From: Thauera sp. 28
Lineage (GTDB): Bacteria > Pseudomonadota > Gammaproteobacteria > Burkholderiales > Rhodocyclaceae
Direction: 5' to 3'
DNA: 44,064 bases
Assembly (NCBI RefSeq): GCF_000310145.2
Contig: NZ_AMXA01000032.1
Coordinates: 1-44,064, forward strand
Below the pieces are notes generated by a model, which ran no database searches, was not told the origin of the DNA, and saw nothing but the letters and a program-made list of their open reading frames with translations. Both the position numbers and the translations under genes were made by a program. Below, one piece after another: positions 1 to 8,589 of the stretch. Numbering within the stretch: the stretch's first letter is position 1; each line of letters opens with the position of its first letter.

Positions 1-1
1 G

Positions 2-580
2 CGCGAGGCTGCGCGTCGGCTCGCCGAGCAGCGCGAAGCCGAGCGTCGCGCTGCGCAGGCCGCTCTGGCTGCACAGGCGCAGCGCCAGCCTGCAGAGGGT
101 GCCGCATCGCGGCCCGCGCGCCGTGCCGAGCCTGCGGTTGGCGAGGTGCGTGCGACGCCGACGCCGACGCCGACCGGCGTGCGTTTCGCGCAACTGCGCG
201 GACAGTTGCGCTTCCCGGTGCGGGGCGAACTCGTTGGCCGTTTTGGTGCTCAAAGAGCCGGTAGCGGCACAACCTGGAAGGGTGTATTCATCCGTACCGG
301 CGCGGGTGCCGAAGTCAAGGCCGTTGCTGGCGGGGAGGTGGTGTTCTCCGACTGGCTGCGGGGTTACGGCAACCTCCTCATCATCGATCATGGTGGCGAC
401 TATCTCTCGATCTACGGCAACAACGATGCCTTGCTGAAAGAGGTCGGAGATCGCGTGGCCGGTGGCGATACGGTTGCCAGCGTGGGCAGCAGCGGGGGGG
501 GCGAGGATTCGGGTTTATACTTCGAGATCCGCCACCAAGGACAGCCGCTGGACCCGATGCAATGGGTGCGGCTCAACTAG
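2..580 (+). CDS. envC: Murein hydrolase activator EnvC, C-terminal part (gene cut by window edge)
   Basis: The reading frame is open from the window edge, so only the last ~192 residues are present. It starts in an Ala/Arg/Glu/Gln-rich helical stretch, consistent with the end of the EnvC coiled coil, and continues into a LytM (peptidase M23) domain from about residue 58. The domain matches EnvC: WKG replaces the first metal-ligand His motif, and LYFEIRHQG replaces the catalytic LHFE, so the zinc site is degenerate. EnvC-type LytM domains do not cut peptidoglycan; they activate the amidases AmiA/AmiB at the division septum from the periplasm. The G8 tract at 494-501 does not break the frame. 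Only 49 bases separate it from ctpA, so the two are probably cotranscribed. Confidence 0.88.
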   Translation, partial: REAARRLAEQREAERRAAQAALAAQAQRQPAEGAASRPARRAEPAVGEVRATPTPTPTGVRFAQLRGQLRFPVRGELVGRFGAQRAGSGTTWKGVFIRTGAGAEVKAVAGGEVVFSDWLRGYGNLLIIDHGGDYLSIYGNNDALLKEVGDRVAGGDTVASVGSSGGGEDSGLYFEIRHQGQPLDPMQWVRLN

Positions 581-629
581 CTTACGGCCACGGGACGCGC
601 GCCCGGGTGGGCGAAACAACGGAGTTTTC

Positions 630-2003
630 ATGGGCAGCAAGCTAAAGCAGTTCGGTCTGGTGATGACCGGCGTGGTCGCCGGCGTGATGATCAGCCTAAA
701 TTTTTCCGCAAACGCCGACCGTAGCGCGCCGATGCCGCTGCCGGTCGATGAGTTGCGTGCCTACGCCGACGTATTCAATGCGATCAAGCAGGGCTATGTC
801 GAGCCGGTCGAGGACAAGAAGCTCATCACCGACTCGATCAGCGGCATGCTGTCGGGTCTCGACCCGCATTCGGCCTATCTCGATGCCGAGGCCTTCAAGG
901 ACCTTCAGGTCGGCACCCAGGGCGAGTTCGGCGGCCTGGGTATCGAGGTTGGCATGGAGGACGGCTTCGTCAAGGTGATTTCGCCGATCGAGGATACGCC
1001 TGCGTTCCGGGCGGGTGTGCAAGCCGGCGACCTGATCGTCAAGCTCGACGAAACGCCGGTCAAGGGCATGAGCCTGAACGACGCGGTCAAGCGCATGCGC
1101 GGCAAGCCGCGTACCGACATCACGCTCACCATCATGCGCAAGGGCGAGTCGCGTCCGATCGTGCTCACCCTCACGCGTGAGGTCATCAAGGTGCAGAGCG
1201 TGCGTTCCAAGGTGATCGAGCCTGGCTTCGGCTACCTGCGCATTGCGCAGTTCCAGGAGAACACCGCGGCCTCGGTGGTCGAGCATTTCAACAAGCTCGC
1301 TGCGGACGTTCCGCTGAAGGGACTGGTGCTGGACCTGCGCAACGATCCCGGTGGTCTGTTGCATGGCGCGGTGGGCGTTTCGGCGGCGTTCCTGCCTGCC
1401 AACACGCTGGTCGTGTCCACCGATGGGCGTACCGATGATGCCCGGCGCGAATACCGCGCCACCCCTGCGGACTACCTGCGCGGCACGCGGGACGACTTCC
1501 TGCGCCGGTTGCCGCCCGCAGCGAAGGACGTGCCGATGGTGGTGCTGGTCAACGCCGGCTCCGCATCCGCGTCAGAGATCGTCGCCGGTGCGCTGCAGGA
1601 CCACAAGCGCGCCACCGTCATGGGGACGCAGACCTTCGGCAAGGGCTCGGTGCAGACCATCCTGCCGCTGAACAACAACACCGCCATCAAGTTGACGACG
1701 GCGCTTTACTACACGCCCAGTGGGCGCTCCATCCAGGCCAAGGGGATCGAGCCCGATGTCGTCGTCGAGGAAAGCGCCAATGGGTCGAGCCGCCGTGTGC
1801 GGGAGGCCGACCTCGTCGGCCACCTTGGCAACGGCAAGGGCGGCGAGGGTGAGGCCGCGAAACCGGAGGCTGGTCGTGGCGCCGATGCCGGTGCCGAGGA
1901 GGCCGAGCCGGTCCGATTCGAGCTCGCCGGCGAGAACGATCATCAGCTCCAGCAGGCTATCCGCCTTCTCAAGGGTGAGCAGATCGTCCAGAATCAGGAA
2001 TAA
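630..2003 (+). CDS. ctpA: S41 family carboxy-terminal processing protease (CtpA-type)
   Basis: This is a periplasmic tail-specific serine protease of 457 residues. The ATG at 630 is preceded by GGAG at 621-624 and gives an N-terminal membrane/signal segment (FGLVMTGVVAGVMISLNFSA); longer in-frame starts have no such signal. A PDZ domain follows (GGLGIEVGMEDGFVKVISP and the IVKLDETPVKG region, about residues 95-175). The S41 catalytic domain shows the nucleophile context NAGSASASE and the general-base lysine in FGKGSVQT. The C-terminal tail is Ala/Glu/Gly-rich and variable. Proteases of this family trim or degrade envelope proteins and often regulate peptidoglycan hydrolases, which fits the position directly behind envC. 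The substrate here is unknown. Confidence 0.93.
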   Translation: MGSKLKQFGLVMTGVVAGVMISLNFSANADRSAPMPLPVDELRAYADVFNAIKQGYVEPVEDKKLITDSISGMLSGLDPHSAYLDAEAFKDLQVGTQGEFGGLGIEVGMEDGFVKVISPIEDTPAFRAGVQAGDLIVKLDETPVKGMSLNDAVKRMRGKPRTDITLTIMRKGESRPIVLTLTREVIKVQSVRSKVIEPGFGYLRIAQFQENTAASVVEHFNKLAADVPLKGLVLDLRNDPGGLLHGAVGVSAAFLPANTLVVSTDGRTDDARREYRATPADYLRGTRDDFLRRLPPAAKDVPMVVLVNAGSASASEIVAGALQDHKRATVMGTQTFGKGSVQTILPLNNNTAIKLTTALYYTPSGRSIQAKGIEPDVVVEESANGSSRRVREADLVGHLGNGKGGEGEAAKPEAGRGADAGAEEAEPVRFELAGENDHQLQQAIRLLKGEQIVQNQE

Positions 2004-2023
2004 TCCATGATAAAGGGAGGGGC

Positions 2024-2476
2024 ATGATGCGCAGGGAGACCGCCTATAAGCTTGCAGGCAGGCATCATGATCGTCCCGTGCCGGGCGCGGACATCCACAA
2101 GCAGCGTGAGATCCGCTTCAAGCCTTTGCCGCCGGGGCAGATGGAGAAGGCCTGGCGGGCGCTGCGCCTGCTCAAGGATCTTCACATCGAGCGCACGGCC
2201 GACCCGCTGTGTGTCGTGGTGCGCTACTCGGTGCTCGACTATTCGCTCGAGACGCTTGAGGACGCGCTGCGCGAGGCCGGCTTTGCACTCGAGAACTCGC
2301 TTTATGTGAGGCTGGTGCGGGCAATCGTGTATTTCAGCGAGGAGACCCAGCGTCACAACCTGCTCTCGCCCGAGCGCCTGATCAAGCAGTCGAACGAGGT
2401 CTATATCCAGGCATGGAACCACCATGCCCATGGTGACCACGATGACACTCCGCCCGAGTTGCGCGAGTACAAGTGA
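2024..2476 (+). CDS. Uncharacterised 150-residue protein, HMA/ferredoxin-like core with His/Asp tail
   Basis: I do not recognise a named family. The stretch from about residue 25 to 90 reads as strand-helix-strand-strand-helix-strand (REIRFKPL, a helix around MEKAWRALRLLKD, LHIERTADPLCVVVRYS, a helix around LETLEDALREAGF). This is the order of heavy-metal-associated or other ferredoxin-like domains, but the metal-binding CxxC loop is absent. Near the C-terminus lies a His/Asp cluster, HHAHGDHDD (residues 133-141), that could bind a metal. No signal peptide or membrane segment is seen. AGGGAGG at 2014-2020 sits 3 bases before the ATG at 2024 and 6 before a second in-frame ATG at 2027, so the second may be the true start. 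Its stop overlaps the GTG of the next gene, implying translational coupling. The fold is inferred by eye only. Confidence 0.8.
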   Translation: MMRRETAYKLAGRHHDRPVPGADIHKQREIRFKPLPPGQMEKAWRALRLLKDLHIERTADPLCVVVRYSVLDYSLETLEDALREAGFALENSLYVRLVRAIVYFSEETQRHNLLSPERLIKQSNEVYIQAWNHHAHGDHDDTPPELREYK

Positions 2477-3240
2477 GTTCTGCAATGGATGACGAGCAAC
2501 TGCTGCGTTACAGTCGGCACATTCTCCTGCCCGAGATCGGCGTCGAGGGTCAGCAGGCTTTGCTGGACGCGCGCATGCTCATCATCGGCGCCGGGGGGCT
2601 GGGGTCGCCTGCTGCCATGTATCTTGCAGCCGCCGGCGTCGGTACCATTGCGATCGCCGACGACGATGAGGTCGATCTCACCAATCTGCAGCGACAGATC
2701 CTGCATACGGCCGATATGGTGGGGGCGCCCAAGGTCGAATCAGCGCGCCTGACACTGAACCGGCTCAATCCGCTCACGCGCGTCGAGCCGCTCAAGTTGC
2801 GGCTGGAGGGCGAGTCCCTTGCTGCCGAAGTCGCGCGTGCGGACGTGGTGCTCGACTGTTCCGACAATTTCGCCACCCGGCATGCCATCAACCGCGCCTG
2901 TCTGCAGCACCGCAAACCGCTGGTCTCGGGTGCGGCGATTCGCTTTGATGGGCAGGTGTCGGTGTTCGATCTGCGCCGAGCCGACAGCGCCTGTTACCAC
3001 TGCCTGTTTCCGGAGGGCGAGGATCTTGAAGAGGTCCGCTGTGCCGTCATGGGCGTGTTCGCTCCGATTGTCGGCATTGTTGGCACCACGCAGGCGGCCG
3101 AGGCGCTCAAGCTCGTGATTGGCTGCGGTACCTCGCTGGACGGCCGCTTGCTGCTGCTTGACGGCCTGGGCATGGAGTGGCGCAGCATCAGCCTCGGCAA
3201 GGATCCAGGCTGTGCAGTGTGTGCGCGTGCGGCCGCCTGA
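2473..3240 (+). CDS. moeB: MoeB/ThiF-type E1-like adenylyltransferase
   Basis: The protein has 255 residues and is of the HesA/MoeB/ThiF family, which adenylates the C-terminal Gly-Gly of sulfur-carrier proteins such as MoaD or ThiS. The nucleotide-binding loop GAGGLGSPAAMYLAAAGVG lies near residue 40, followed by the characteristic NLQRQ. DCSDNFATR and a Cys in VRCAVMGVFAPIVG (aligned with the conserved family cysteine) are present. Zinc-ligand pairs CYHC and CAVC are at about residues 175 and 248. There is no C-terminal rhodanese domain. The GTG at 2473 overlaps the preceding stop; an ATG at 2485 is a second candidate. Whether it serves molybdopterin, thiamine or both cannot be told from sequence. 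No moaD or thiS is nearby, but mog and msrP lie about 10 kb away. Confidence 0.88.
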   Translation: MSSAMDDEQLLRYSRHILLPEIGVEGQQALLDARMLIIGAGGLGSPAAMYLAAAGVGTIAIADDDEVDLTNLQRQILHTADMVGAPKVESARLTLNRLNPLTRVEPLKLRLEGESLAAEVARADVVLDCSDNFATRHAINRACLQHRKPLVSGAAIRFDGQVSVFDLRRADSACYHCLFPEGEDLEEVRCAVMGVFAPIVGIVGTTQAAEALKLVIGCGTSLDGRLLLLDGLGMEWRSISLGKDPGCAVCARAAA

Positions 3241-3267
3241 CTGCGGGGCTGGTTACGCAGCGTGCGT

Positions 3268-4359
3268 TCAGCGTCTGGGGCGTGCGATGACGCGCAGGTC
3301 ACGACCGATCGTGCGCATGTCGGTCACATCGAGTTGGGTGGCGTCGTCCAGCCGGGTCAGGGCGGGCAGGTTGAACAGCCCCTGGGCGGTGTCGCCGGCC
3401 AGCATGGGTGCGAAGTAGAGCAGCAATTCATCGACGCAGCCCTCGCGCAGTAAGGAGCCGTTGAGCTTCAGTCCCGCTTCGGCGTGTACCTCGTTGAAAC
3501 CGAGGCGGCCGAGCTCTCGCATCAGCGCAGGCAGGGCTACTTTCCCGTTTGTGTCTGGCAGCACGATGATCTGGTGTCCGCTCTCGAGCAACGGCGCCAT
3601 GCGCGCGTGCTCCTCGCACGCGGTGGCGATCAGGATCGGAGCACCCTGCAGAATACGAGCCGCTGCGGGAACCTCCAGTCGCGCATCGATGAGGATGCGC
3701 TGCGGCTGACGTTCACAGACTATGTCGCGTACGGTCAGTTGTGGATCGTCTTCGCGTACGGTGCCAATCCCGGTGAGGATGGCGCAGGCACGTGCGCGCC
3801 AGCGGTGACCGTCCCGTCGCGCCTCCGCGCCCGTGATCCACTGGCTGACGCCGTTGTTAAGCGCAGTCTTACCGTCGAGGGTGGCAGCGGCCTTGAGGCG
3901 CAGCCAGGGCCGGCCGCGGGTCATGCGCGACACGAAGCCGATGTTGAGTTCGCGCGCTTCGGTGTCGAGCAGGCCGTGTTCGGTGACGATTCCTGCCGCG
4001 CGCAGGCGTGCCATGCCGCGGCCGGCCACCAGCGGGTTGGGGTCTTCCATTGCTGCGACGACGCGGCTGACGCCTGCCTCGATGAGGGCGTCGGCACATG
4101 GCGGCGTGCGACCGAAGTGCGAGCATGGCTCGAGCGTGACATAGGCGGTGGCTCCGCGTGCGTCGGCGCCAGCCTGCTGCAAGGCGTGGATCTCGGCGTG
4201 CGGTTCGCCCGCACGTTGATGCCAGCCTTCGCCCACCGTCCTGCCGTCGCGCAGCAGCACGCAGCCGACGCGAGGGTTGGGAGAGGTGCTTTCCAGTCCG
4301 CGCCGGGCGAGCGCGAGCGCGCGCGCCATCGCGGCATGGTCAGTTGCCGAAAAGGTCAT
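3268..4359 (-). CDS. ribD: Bifunctional riboflavin biosynthesis deaminase/reductase RibD
   Basis: RibD performs two steps of riboflavin synthesis: deamination of the diaminopyrimidine intermediate, then NADPH-dependent reduction of its ribosyl side chain. The N-terminal deaminase domain shows the zinc motifs HAEIHAL and [16 protein letters not shown] reductase domain follows from about residue 145 ([17 protein letters not shown], then [13 protein letters not shown] and the [11 protein letters not shown] region). The start at 4359 ([15 protein letters not shown]) overlaps the end of nrdR by 20 bases. An upstream in-frame ATG at 4422 would add a 21-residue tail with no family likeness. The length of 363 residues is normal. 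The order nrdR-ribD is common in proteobacteria. Confidence 0.94.
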   Translation of the reverse strand: MTFSATDHAAMARALALARRGLESTSPNPRVGCVLLRDGRTVGEGWHQRAGEPHAEIHALQQAGADARGATAYVTLEPCSHFGRTPPCADALIEAGVSRVVAAMEDPNPLVAGRGMARLRAAGIVTEHGLLDTEARELNIGFVSRMTRGRPWLRLKAAATLDGKTALNNGVSQWITGAEARRDGHRWRARACAILTGIGTVREDDPQLTVRDIVCERQPQRILIDARLEVPAAARILQGAPILIATACEEHARMAPLLESGHQIIVLPDTNGKVALPALMRELGRLGFNEVHAEAGLKLNGSLLREGCVDELLLYFAPMLAGDTAQGLFNLPALTRLDDATQLDVTDMRTIGRDLRVIARPRR

Positions 4360-4855
4360 CTTCGGATGTGGCAGGCGGGTTTGCTGCACCGCGTCCCCGC
4401 TTGGGGCGACTCTGTACCTCACGGATCACTTCCGAGAACTCGTCGACATCGGCGAAGTTGCGATACACGGATGCAAATCGGATGTATGCCACCTTGTCGA
4501 GCTTCTTGAGCTCCTTCATGACCAGTTCGCCAATCTTCTCGCTCGGGACTTCCGGTTCGCCCATGGAGAGCAGGCGCGCTTCGATGCGGTCGACCGCAGC
4601 ATCAATGGCCTCGATGGTGACAGGTCGCTTGCGCAGCGCCAGCTTCATGCTGCCGGCGAGCTTGGCGTGGTCGAACTCGCTGCGGTTGCCGTTGCGCTTG
4701 ACGATATGCGGCATCTTCAGGTCGATGCGCTCGTAGGTGGTGAAGCGCTTGTCACAGCTCACGCAGCGGCGGCGGCGGCGGACGACGTCACCGTCCTCAT
4801 TCTCGCGGGTGTCGGTGACCTGGGTGTTGGGGTCGCCGCAGAAGGGGCATTTCAT
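4340..4855 (-). CDS. nrdR: Transcriptional repressor NrdR
   Basis: NrdR is the zinc-ribbon/ATP-cone repressor of ribonucleotide reductase genes; it senses ATP/dATP and binds NrdR boxes. The zinc ribbon uses MKCPFCG and [16 protein letters not shown] (residues 1-42), and the ATP-cone begins at [14 protein letters not shown]. The protein is 171 residues, slightly longer than typical because of a C-terminal Arg/Gly/Asp-rich tail. The start is fixed by the canonical MKCPFC. The place where a Shine-Dalgarno would sit is occupied by a run of ten C on the coding strand (4860-4869), so no ribosome site is visible. It lies 62 bases after glyA and runs into ribD. I see no NrdR box in this window. Confidence 0.96.
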   Translation of the reverse strand: MKCPFCGDPNTQVTDTRENEDGDVVRRRRRCVSCDKRFTTYERIDLKMPHIVKRNGNRSEFDHAKLAGSMKLALRKRPVTIEAIDAAVDRIEARLLSMGEPEVPSEKIGELVMKELKKLDKVAYIRFASVYRNFADVDEFSEVIREVQSRPKRGRGAANPPATSEDDLFGN

Positions 4856-4859
4856 GGCC

Positions 4860-4869
4860 GGGGGGGGGG
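4860..4869. repeat. Ten-base G/C homopolymer just upstream of nrdR
   Basis: There are ten consecutive G on the given strand (ten C on the nrdR coding strand), ending 4 bases before the nrdR start codon. The tract takes the position of the expected Shine-Dalgarno. Such tracts are prone to slipped-strand length change and to sequencing error. Confidence 0.9.
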
Positions 4870-4917
4870 CTCGTGGGCGGAGCGGGCCTCAAGTCGGCAC
4901 GCGCCCCGCCCCGCAGC

Positions 4918-6168
4918 TTACTTGCCGTAGACCGGGAACCTGGCGCACAGCTCGGCCACCTGGCCGCGCACGCGCTCGATGACTGCCTGGTCTTCCGGGG
5001 CGTCGAGCACGTCGGCGATGAGGTGTGCAATACGCTCGGACTCGATCTCGGTGAAGCCGCGCGTGGTCATCGCCGGCGAGCCGATACGGATGCCCGAGGT
5101 GGTGAACGGCTTCTCCGGGTCGTTGGGAATCGAGTTCTTGTTGACCGTGATATGGGCGCTACCCAGCACGGCTTCGGCAGCCTTGCCGGTGATCTTCTTG
5201 TTGCGCAGATCAACCAGGAAGACGTGCGATTCGGTGCGACCGGAGATGATGCGCAGGCCGCGCTCCTCTCCCAGTACGCGCGCCATCACGCGCGCGTTGG
5301 CGATGACCTGTTCCTGGTAGTTGCGGAACTCGGGTGTCGCCGCTTCCTTGAAGGCTACCGCCTTGGCCGCGATCACGTGCATCAGCGGGCCACCCTGCAG
5401 GCCGGGGAAGATCGCAGAGTTGATCGCCTTCTCGTGCTCGGCCTTCATCAGGATGATGCCGCCGCGCGGGCCGCGCAGCGTCTTGTGGGTGGTCGAAGTG
5501 ACGACGTCGGCGTGCGGCACCGGGTTGGGGTAGAAGCCCGCAGCGATGAGGCCGGCATAGTGCGCCATGTCAACCCAGAAAATGGCGCCGATCTCCTTGG
5601 CGATCTTCGCAAAGCGCTCGAAGTCGATGCGCAACGAATAGGCGGAGGCGCCTGCGATGATGATGCGCGGCTTGTGTTCGCGCGCGAGTGCTTCCATCTT
5701 GTCGTAGTCGATCTCTTCCTTGTCGTTGAGACCGTAGGCGACAACGTTGAACCACTTGCCGGACATGTTCAGCGGCATGCCGTGGGTGAGGTGGCCGCCT
5801 TCGGCCAGGCTCATGCCCATGATGGTGTCGCCCGGCTTGGCGAAGGCCATCAGCACGGCTTGGTTGGCCTGGGAGCCGGAGTTCGGCTGCACGTTCGCGG
5901 CCTCGGCGCCGAACAGTGCCTTGAGGCGGTCGATGGCGAGCTGCTCGGCCACATCGACATGCTCGCAGCCGCCGTAGTAACGCTTGCCGGGGTAACCCTC
6001 GGCGTACTTGTTGGTGAGCTGGGAGCCTTGAGCCTCCATGACCGCGGTGGAGACGTAGTTTTCGGAGGCGATCAGCTCGATGTGATCTTCCTGACGGCGG
6101 TTTTCTGCCTGCACGGCAGCCCAGAGTTCAGGGTCGACCTTGGCGAGGGTGTCTTGCGCGGAGAACAT
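4918..6168 (-). CDS. glyA: Serine hydroxymethyltransferase
   Basis: A PLP enzyme interconverting serine plus tetrahydrofolate with glycine plus methylene-tetrahydrofolate; it is cytosolic and feeds one-carbon units to thymidylate, purine and methionine synthesis. The 416 residues match the family length. The N-terminus ([21 protein letters not shown]) is typical, and the PLP lysine lies in [13 protein letters not shown] near residue 228. Other family blocks include [15 protein letters not shown] and [12 protein letters not shown]. It is the first gene of glyA-nrdR-ribD. A possible -10 element lies at 6202-6207. No glycine riboswitch is apparent in the short upstream region. Confidence 0.97.
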   Translation of the reverse strand: MFSAQDTLAKVDPELWAAVQAENRRQEDHIELIASENYVSTAVMEAQGSQLTNKYAEGYPGKRYYGGCEHVDVAEQLAIDRLKALFGAEAANVQPNSGSQANQAVLMAFAKPGDTIMGMSLAEGGHLTHGMPLNMSGKWFNVVAYGLNDKEEIDYDKMEALAREHKPRIIIAGASAYSLRIDFERFAKIAKEIGAIFWVDMAHYAGLIAAGFYPNPVPHADVVTSTTHKTLRGPRGGIILMKAEHEKAINSAIFPGLQGGPLMHVIAAKAVAFKEAATPEFRNYQEQVIANARVMARVLGEERGLRIISGRTESHVFLVDLRNKKITGKAAEAVLGSAHITVNKNSIPNDPEKPFTTSGIRIGSPAMTTRGFTEIESERIAHLIADVLDAPEDQAVIERVRGQVAELCARFPVYGK

Positions 6169-6201
6169 GGGGCGAAGTCTTCAGCGGTTGATTAAAAAGG
6201 A

Positions 6202-6207
6202 ATTCTA
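6202..6207 (-). promoter_or_regulatory. Candidate -10 element for glyA
   Basis: The minus strand reads TAGAAT here (5 of 6 matches to TATAAT), 34 bases ahead of the glyA start. The best -35 (TTGCGG) is only 15 bases away and weak, so this is a tentative call. Confidence 0.35.
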
Positions 6208-6272
6208 CCATGTGGTGCGCCGCCGCAAGCGAGTGGCCCCGGTGTTCGCTGGTGTGCCCCTGTGCGTCCGCC

Positions 6273-6911
6273 TCAGGGGTGAGGCAGTTCGTCCATGCTG
6301 CTGCCAAGATGGGTCTGGTCTGCCCAGCACTCCAGCCGCCACCCCTGCGCGTCGTGCGCGATCCAGTTGAGCGCCGCGTTCGGAATCGCGAAGTCGCGTG
6401 CGGCCTCGAGCGGCTTTCCGGACGCCAGCCGGTGGATGATGTCGAGCACGCCGCCATGGGTGACGACCAGCACTGTCTGCCCTGTGTGGGCGCGCAGGAT
6501 CGCGTCCATTGCTTGACGCACGCGGGCATCGAACTCGGCCAGGCTCTCGCCGCCGCCGGGGAATGAGTAGGCCGGGTTGCGTCCTTTGAAGTGCCGCCAG
6601 ACTTCAGGATGCTGGGCCTCGGCCTCATCGTAGGTCCGCCCCTGGAGCACTCCGTAGTGGCGCTCGCGCAGCCCGCTGTGAGGTAGCGGCTGCAGCCCGC
6701 AGGCGCTGGCTGCTGCAGCTGCTGTCTGCAGTGCGCGGGCGAGATCGCTGCTGTACAGCGCGTCGAAGCGGTGCGCGGACAATACGCGGGCGGTGGCGGC
6801 CGCCTGGCGGCGACCGGTGTCATTGAGCGGCACGTCGATATGCCCCTGGAGGCGCAGTTCTGCGTTCCAGGGGGTTTCGCCATGGCGTACGAGACAGAAG
6901 CGGGTCAGCAC
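6273..6911 (-). CDS. Histidine phosphatase (phosphoglycerate mutase-like), coupled to TRAP genes
   Basis: A 212-residue member of the histidine phosphatase superfamily. The catalytic loop LVRHGETPWNAELRLQGH lies at residues 7-24, with the acid/base region LRERHYGVLQGRTYDE and the second histidine in VVTHGGVLDIIH. Close relatives include CobC (alpha-ribazole phosphatase) and GpmB-type enzymes; sequence alone does not decide the substrate. The start is a GTG at 6911, only 4 bases after the dctM stop, so translation is probably coupled to the TRAP transporter. Longer in-frame starts would run back inside dctM and add a non-family tail. Confidence 0.85.
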   Translation of the reverse strand: MLTRFCLVRHGETPWNAELRLQGHIDVPLNDTGRRQAAATARVLSAHRFDALYSSDLARALQTAAAAASACGLQPLPHSGLRERHYGVLQGRTYDEAEAQHPEVWRHFKGRNPAYSFPGGGESLAEFDARVRQAMDAILRAHTGQTVLVVTHGGVLDIIHRLASGKPLEAARDFAIPNAALNWIAHDAQGWRLECWADQTHLGSSMDELPHP

Positions 6912-6915
6912 GTTC

Positions 6916-8589
6916 TTACCAACCGTCCTTCTCGCCGCCTTCCTCGCCCCAGCCTCCTCCGCCGCTCGGGGCCTCGATGCGGATGGTGTCGAGGTCGACC
7001 TCCACCTTGGCATCGAGATTGCCCGTGACCAGCTGCGGGAAGGCAATCAGCAGGGCGATCATGATGATCTGGATGATCACGAATGCGACCGAGCCCGCAT
7101 AGATCTCCTGGGTGCGCACGCCCGGCACGCGCTGCCCCGTGACGCGGTCGATGAAGGAGGATACGGGGGCCACGCTGCGCAGGTAGAAGAGCGCGAAGCC
7201 GAAGGGCGGCGTGAGGAAGGAGGTCTGCAGGTTCATCGCGATCAGGACCCCGAACCAGATCAGATCGATGCCAAGCTTGTCGGCGACCGGCGCGAGCAGC
7301 GGGATCAGGATGAAGGCGATCTCGAAGAAGTCGAGGAAGAAGCCGAGGAAGAAGATCATCGCATTCACGAACAGCAGAAAGCCGATCTGTCCGCCCGGAA
7401 GCTGGTCGAACAGATGCTCGACCCACTGCTTGCCATCGACTGCAGTGAACGTGAAGCTGAACACCGTGGCGCCGATGAGGATGAACATCACGAACACCGA
7501 CAGCTTTGTCGTAGCTTCGAGCGCCTCTACCAGCTTGCCGAAGCTCAGACGGCGACGGGCGAAAGCCATCAGCAATGCGCCGAGTGCGCCCATCGCACCA
7601 CCTTCGGTCGGCGTCGCGATGCCGAGGAAGATCGTGCCGAGTACCAGGAAGATCAGCGCCAGCGGGGGCACGAGCACGAAGGTGACGCGTTCGCTGATGC
7701 GTGACAGCAGGCCAAGGCCGAGCAGCTTGTTGATGCCGGCCAGAACGAGTGCCAGCGCGGTGCCGAAGGTGAGCGCCACCACCGCAACCTCCTCGCGCCC
7801 CGGTGGAACCGCGCTGCCGCTGAGTTGCGGGTAGATCCCGGCGAAGCCGATGGTGGCCAGCGCGATCAGGACGCCGAACACAACCAGTGAGCGAAGGCCC
7901 GAACTGCCATCGGGTTGGCGGAACTTGAGCGCCTCGGGCGGCAGGGCAGGCACCAGCTTGGGCCGGAAGATTGCCACGCCGATGATGAACAGGGCGTACA
8001 TCGACACCAGGATGAAGGCGGGCAGGAAGGCGCCCTTGTACATGTCTCCGACGCTGCGACCGAGTTGGTCTGCCATCACGATCAACACCAGCGAGGGTGG
8101 AATCGCTTGTGCCAACGTGCCGGAGGCCGTGATCGCGCCGCATGCGATCGGCCGGCTGTAGCCGTAGCGCAGCATGATCGGCAGCGAAATCAGGCCCATC
8201 GAGATGACCGAGGCCGAGACGACGCCAGTGGTGGCGGCGAGCAGTGCGCCGACGAAGATCACCGCCAGCGCGAGGCCGCCGCGCACTGGGCCGAAGACCT
8301 GACCGGCGGTGTCGAGGAGGTCCTCGGCCATGCCGCTACGTTCGAGCACGAGCCCCATCAGGGTGAAGAAGGGGATGGCGAGCAGGATGTCGTTCTGCAT
8401 GATGCCGAACACCCGCAGCGGCAGGGCCTGGAACAAGGTGCCTGGCAGCAGGCCAAGCTCCATGCCGATGAAGCCGAACAGCAAGCCGCAAGCCGCCAGC
8501 GCGAACGCGACCGGAAAGCCCGAAATCAGGAAGAACACGACGGCGCCGAACATGATCGGCGCGAGGTTGGCAGAAATGAACTCGATCAT
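6916..8589 (-). CDS. dctM: TRAP transporter large membrane subunit (DctM/TakM type)
   Basis: A cytoplasmic-membrane subunit that carries the solute in sodium-coupled TRAP systems. Typical DctM blocks are present: PFFTLMGLVLERSGMAEDLL, ATTGVVSASVISMGLISLP, the TASGTLAQAIPPSLVLIVM block, and near the end DLIWFGVLIAMNLQTSFLTP. At 557 residues it exceeds the usual ~430. The extra length is mainly a hydrophobic insert around residues 220-310 and a polar Gly/Glu-rich tail ending GGEKDGW. Long forms of this kind accompany TakP-type binding proteins. Its ATG overlaps the dctQ stop (ATGA). Confidence 0.93.
   Translation of the reverse strand: MIEFISANLAPIMFGAVVFFLISGFPVAFALAACGLLFGFIGMELGLLPGTLFQALPLRVFGIMQNDILLAIPFFTLMGLVLERSGMAEDLLDTAGQVFGPVRGGLALAVIFVGALLAATTGVVSASVISMGLISLPIMLRYGYSRPIACGAITASGTLAQAIPPSLVLIVMADQLGRSVGDMYKGAFLPAFILVSMYALFIIGVAIFRPKLVPALPPEALKFRQPDGSSGLRSLVVFGVLIALATIGFAGIYPQLSGSAVPPGREEVAVVALTFGTALALVLAGINKLLGLGLLSRISERVTFVLVPPLALIFLVLGTIFLGIATPTEGGAMGALGALLMAFARRRLSFGKLVEALEATTKLSVFVMFILIGATVFSFTFTAVDGKQWVEHLFDQLPGGQIGFLLFVNAMIFFLGFFLDFFEIAFILIPLLAPVADKLGIDLIWFGVLIAMNLQTSFLTPPFGFALFYLRSVAPVSSFIDRVTGQRVPGVRTQEIYAGSVAFVIIQIIMIALLIAFPQLVTGNLDAKVEVDLDTIRIEAPSGGGGWGEEGGEKDGW

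Noticed and set aside
494-501. G8 tract in envC as a possible frameshift
   Set aside because: The reading frame continues into the conserved LYFEIRHQG and ends normally, so no frameshift is needed.
462-629. Upstream extension of ctpA
   Set aside because: Would overlap envC by over 100 bases and place the signal segment 56 residues inside; the ATG at 630 has GGAG upstream.
4873-6195. Plus-strand open frame opposite glyA
   Set aside because: Antisense to glyA along its whole length, Arg/Asp/His/Val-rich, no motif.
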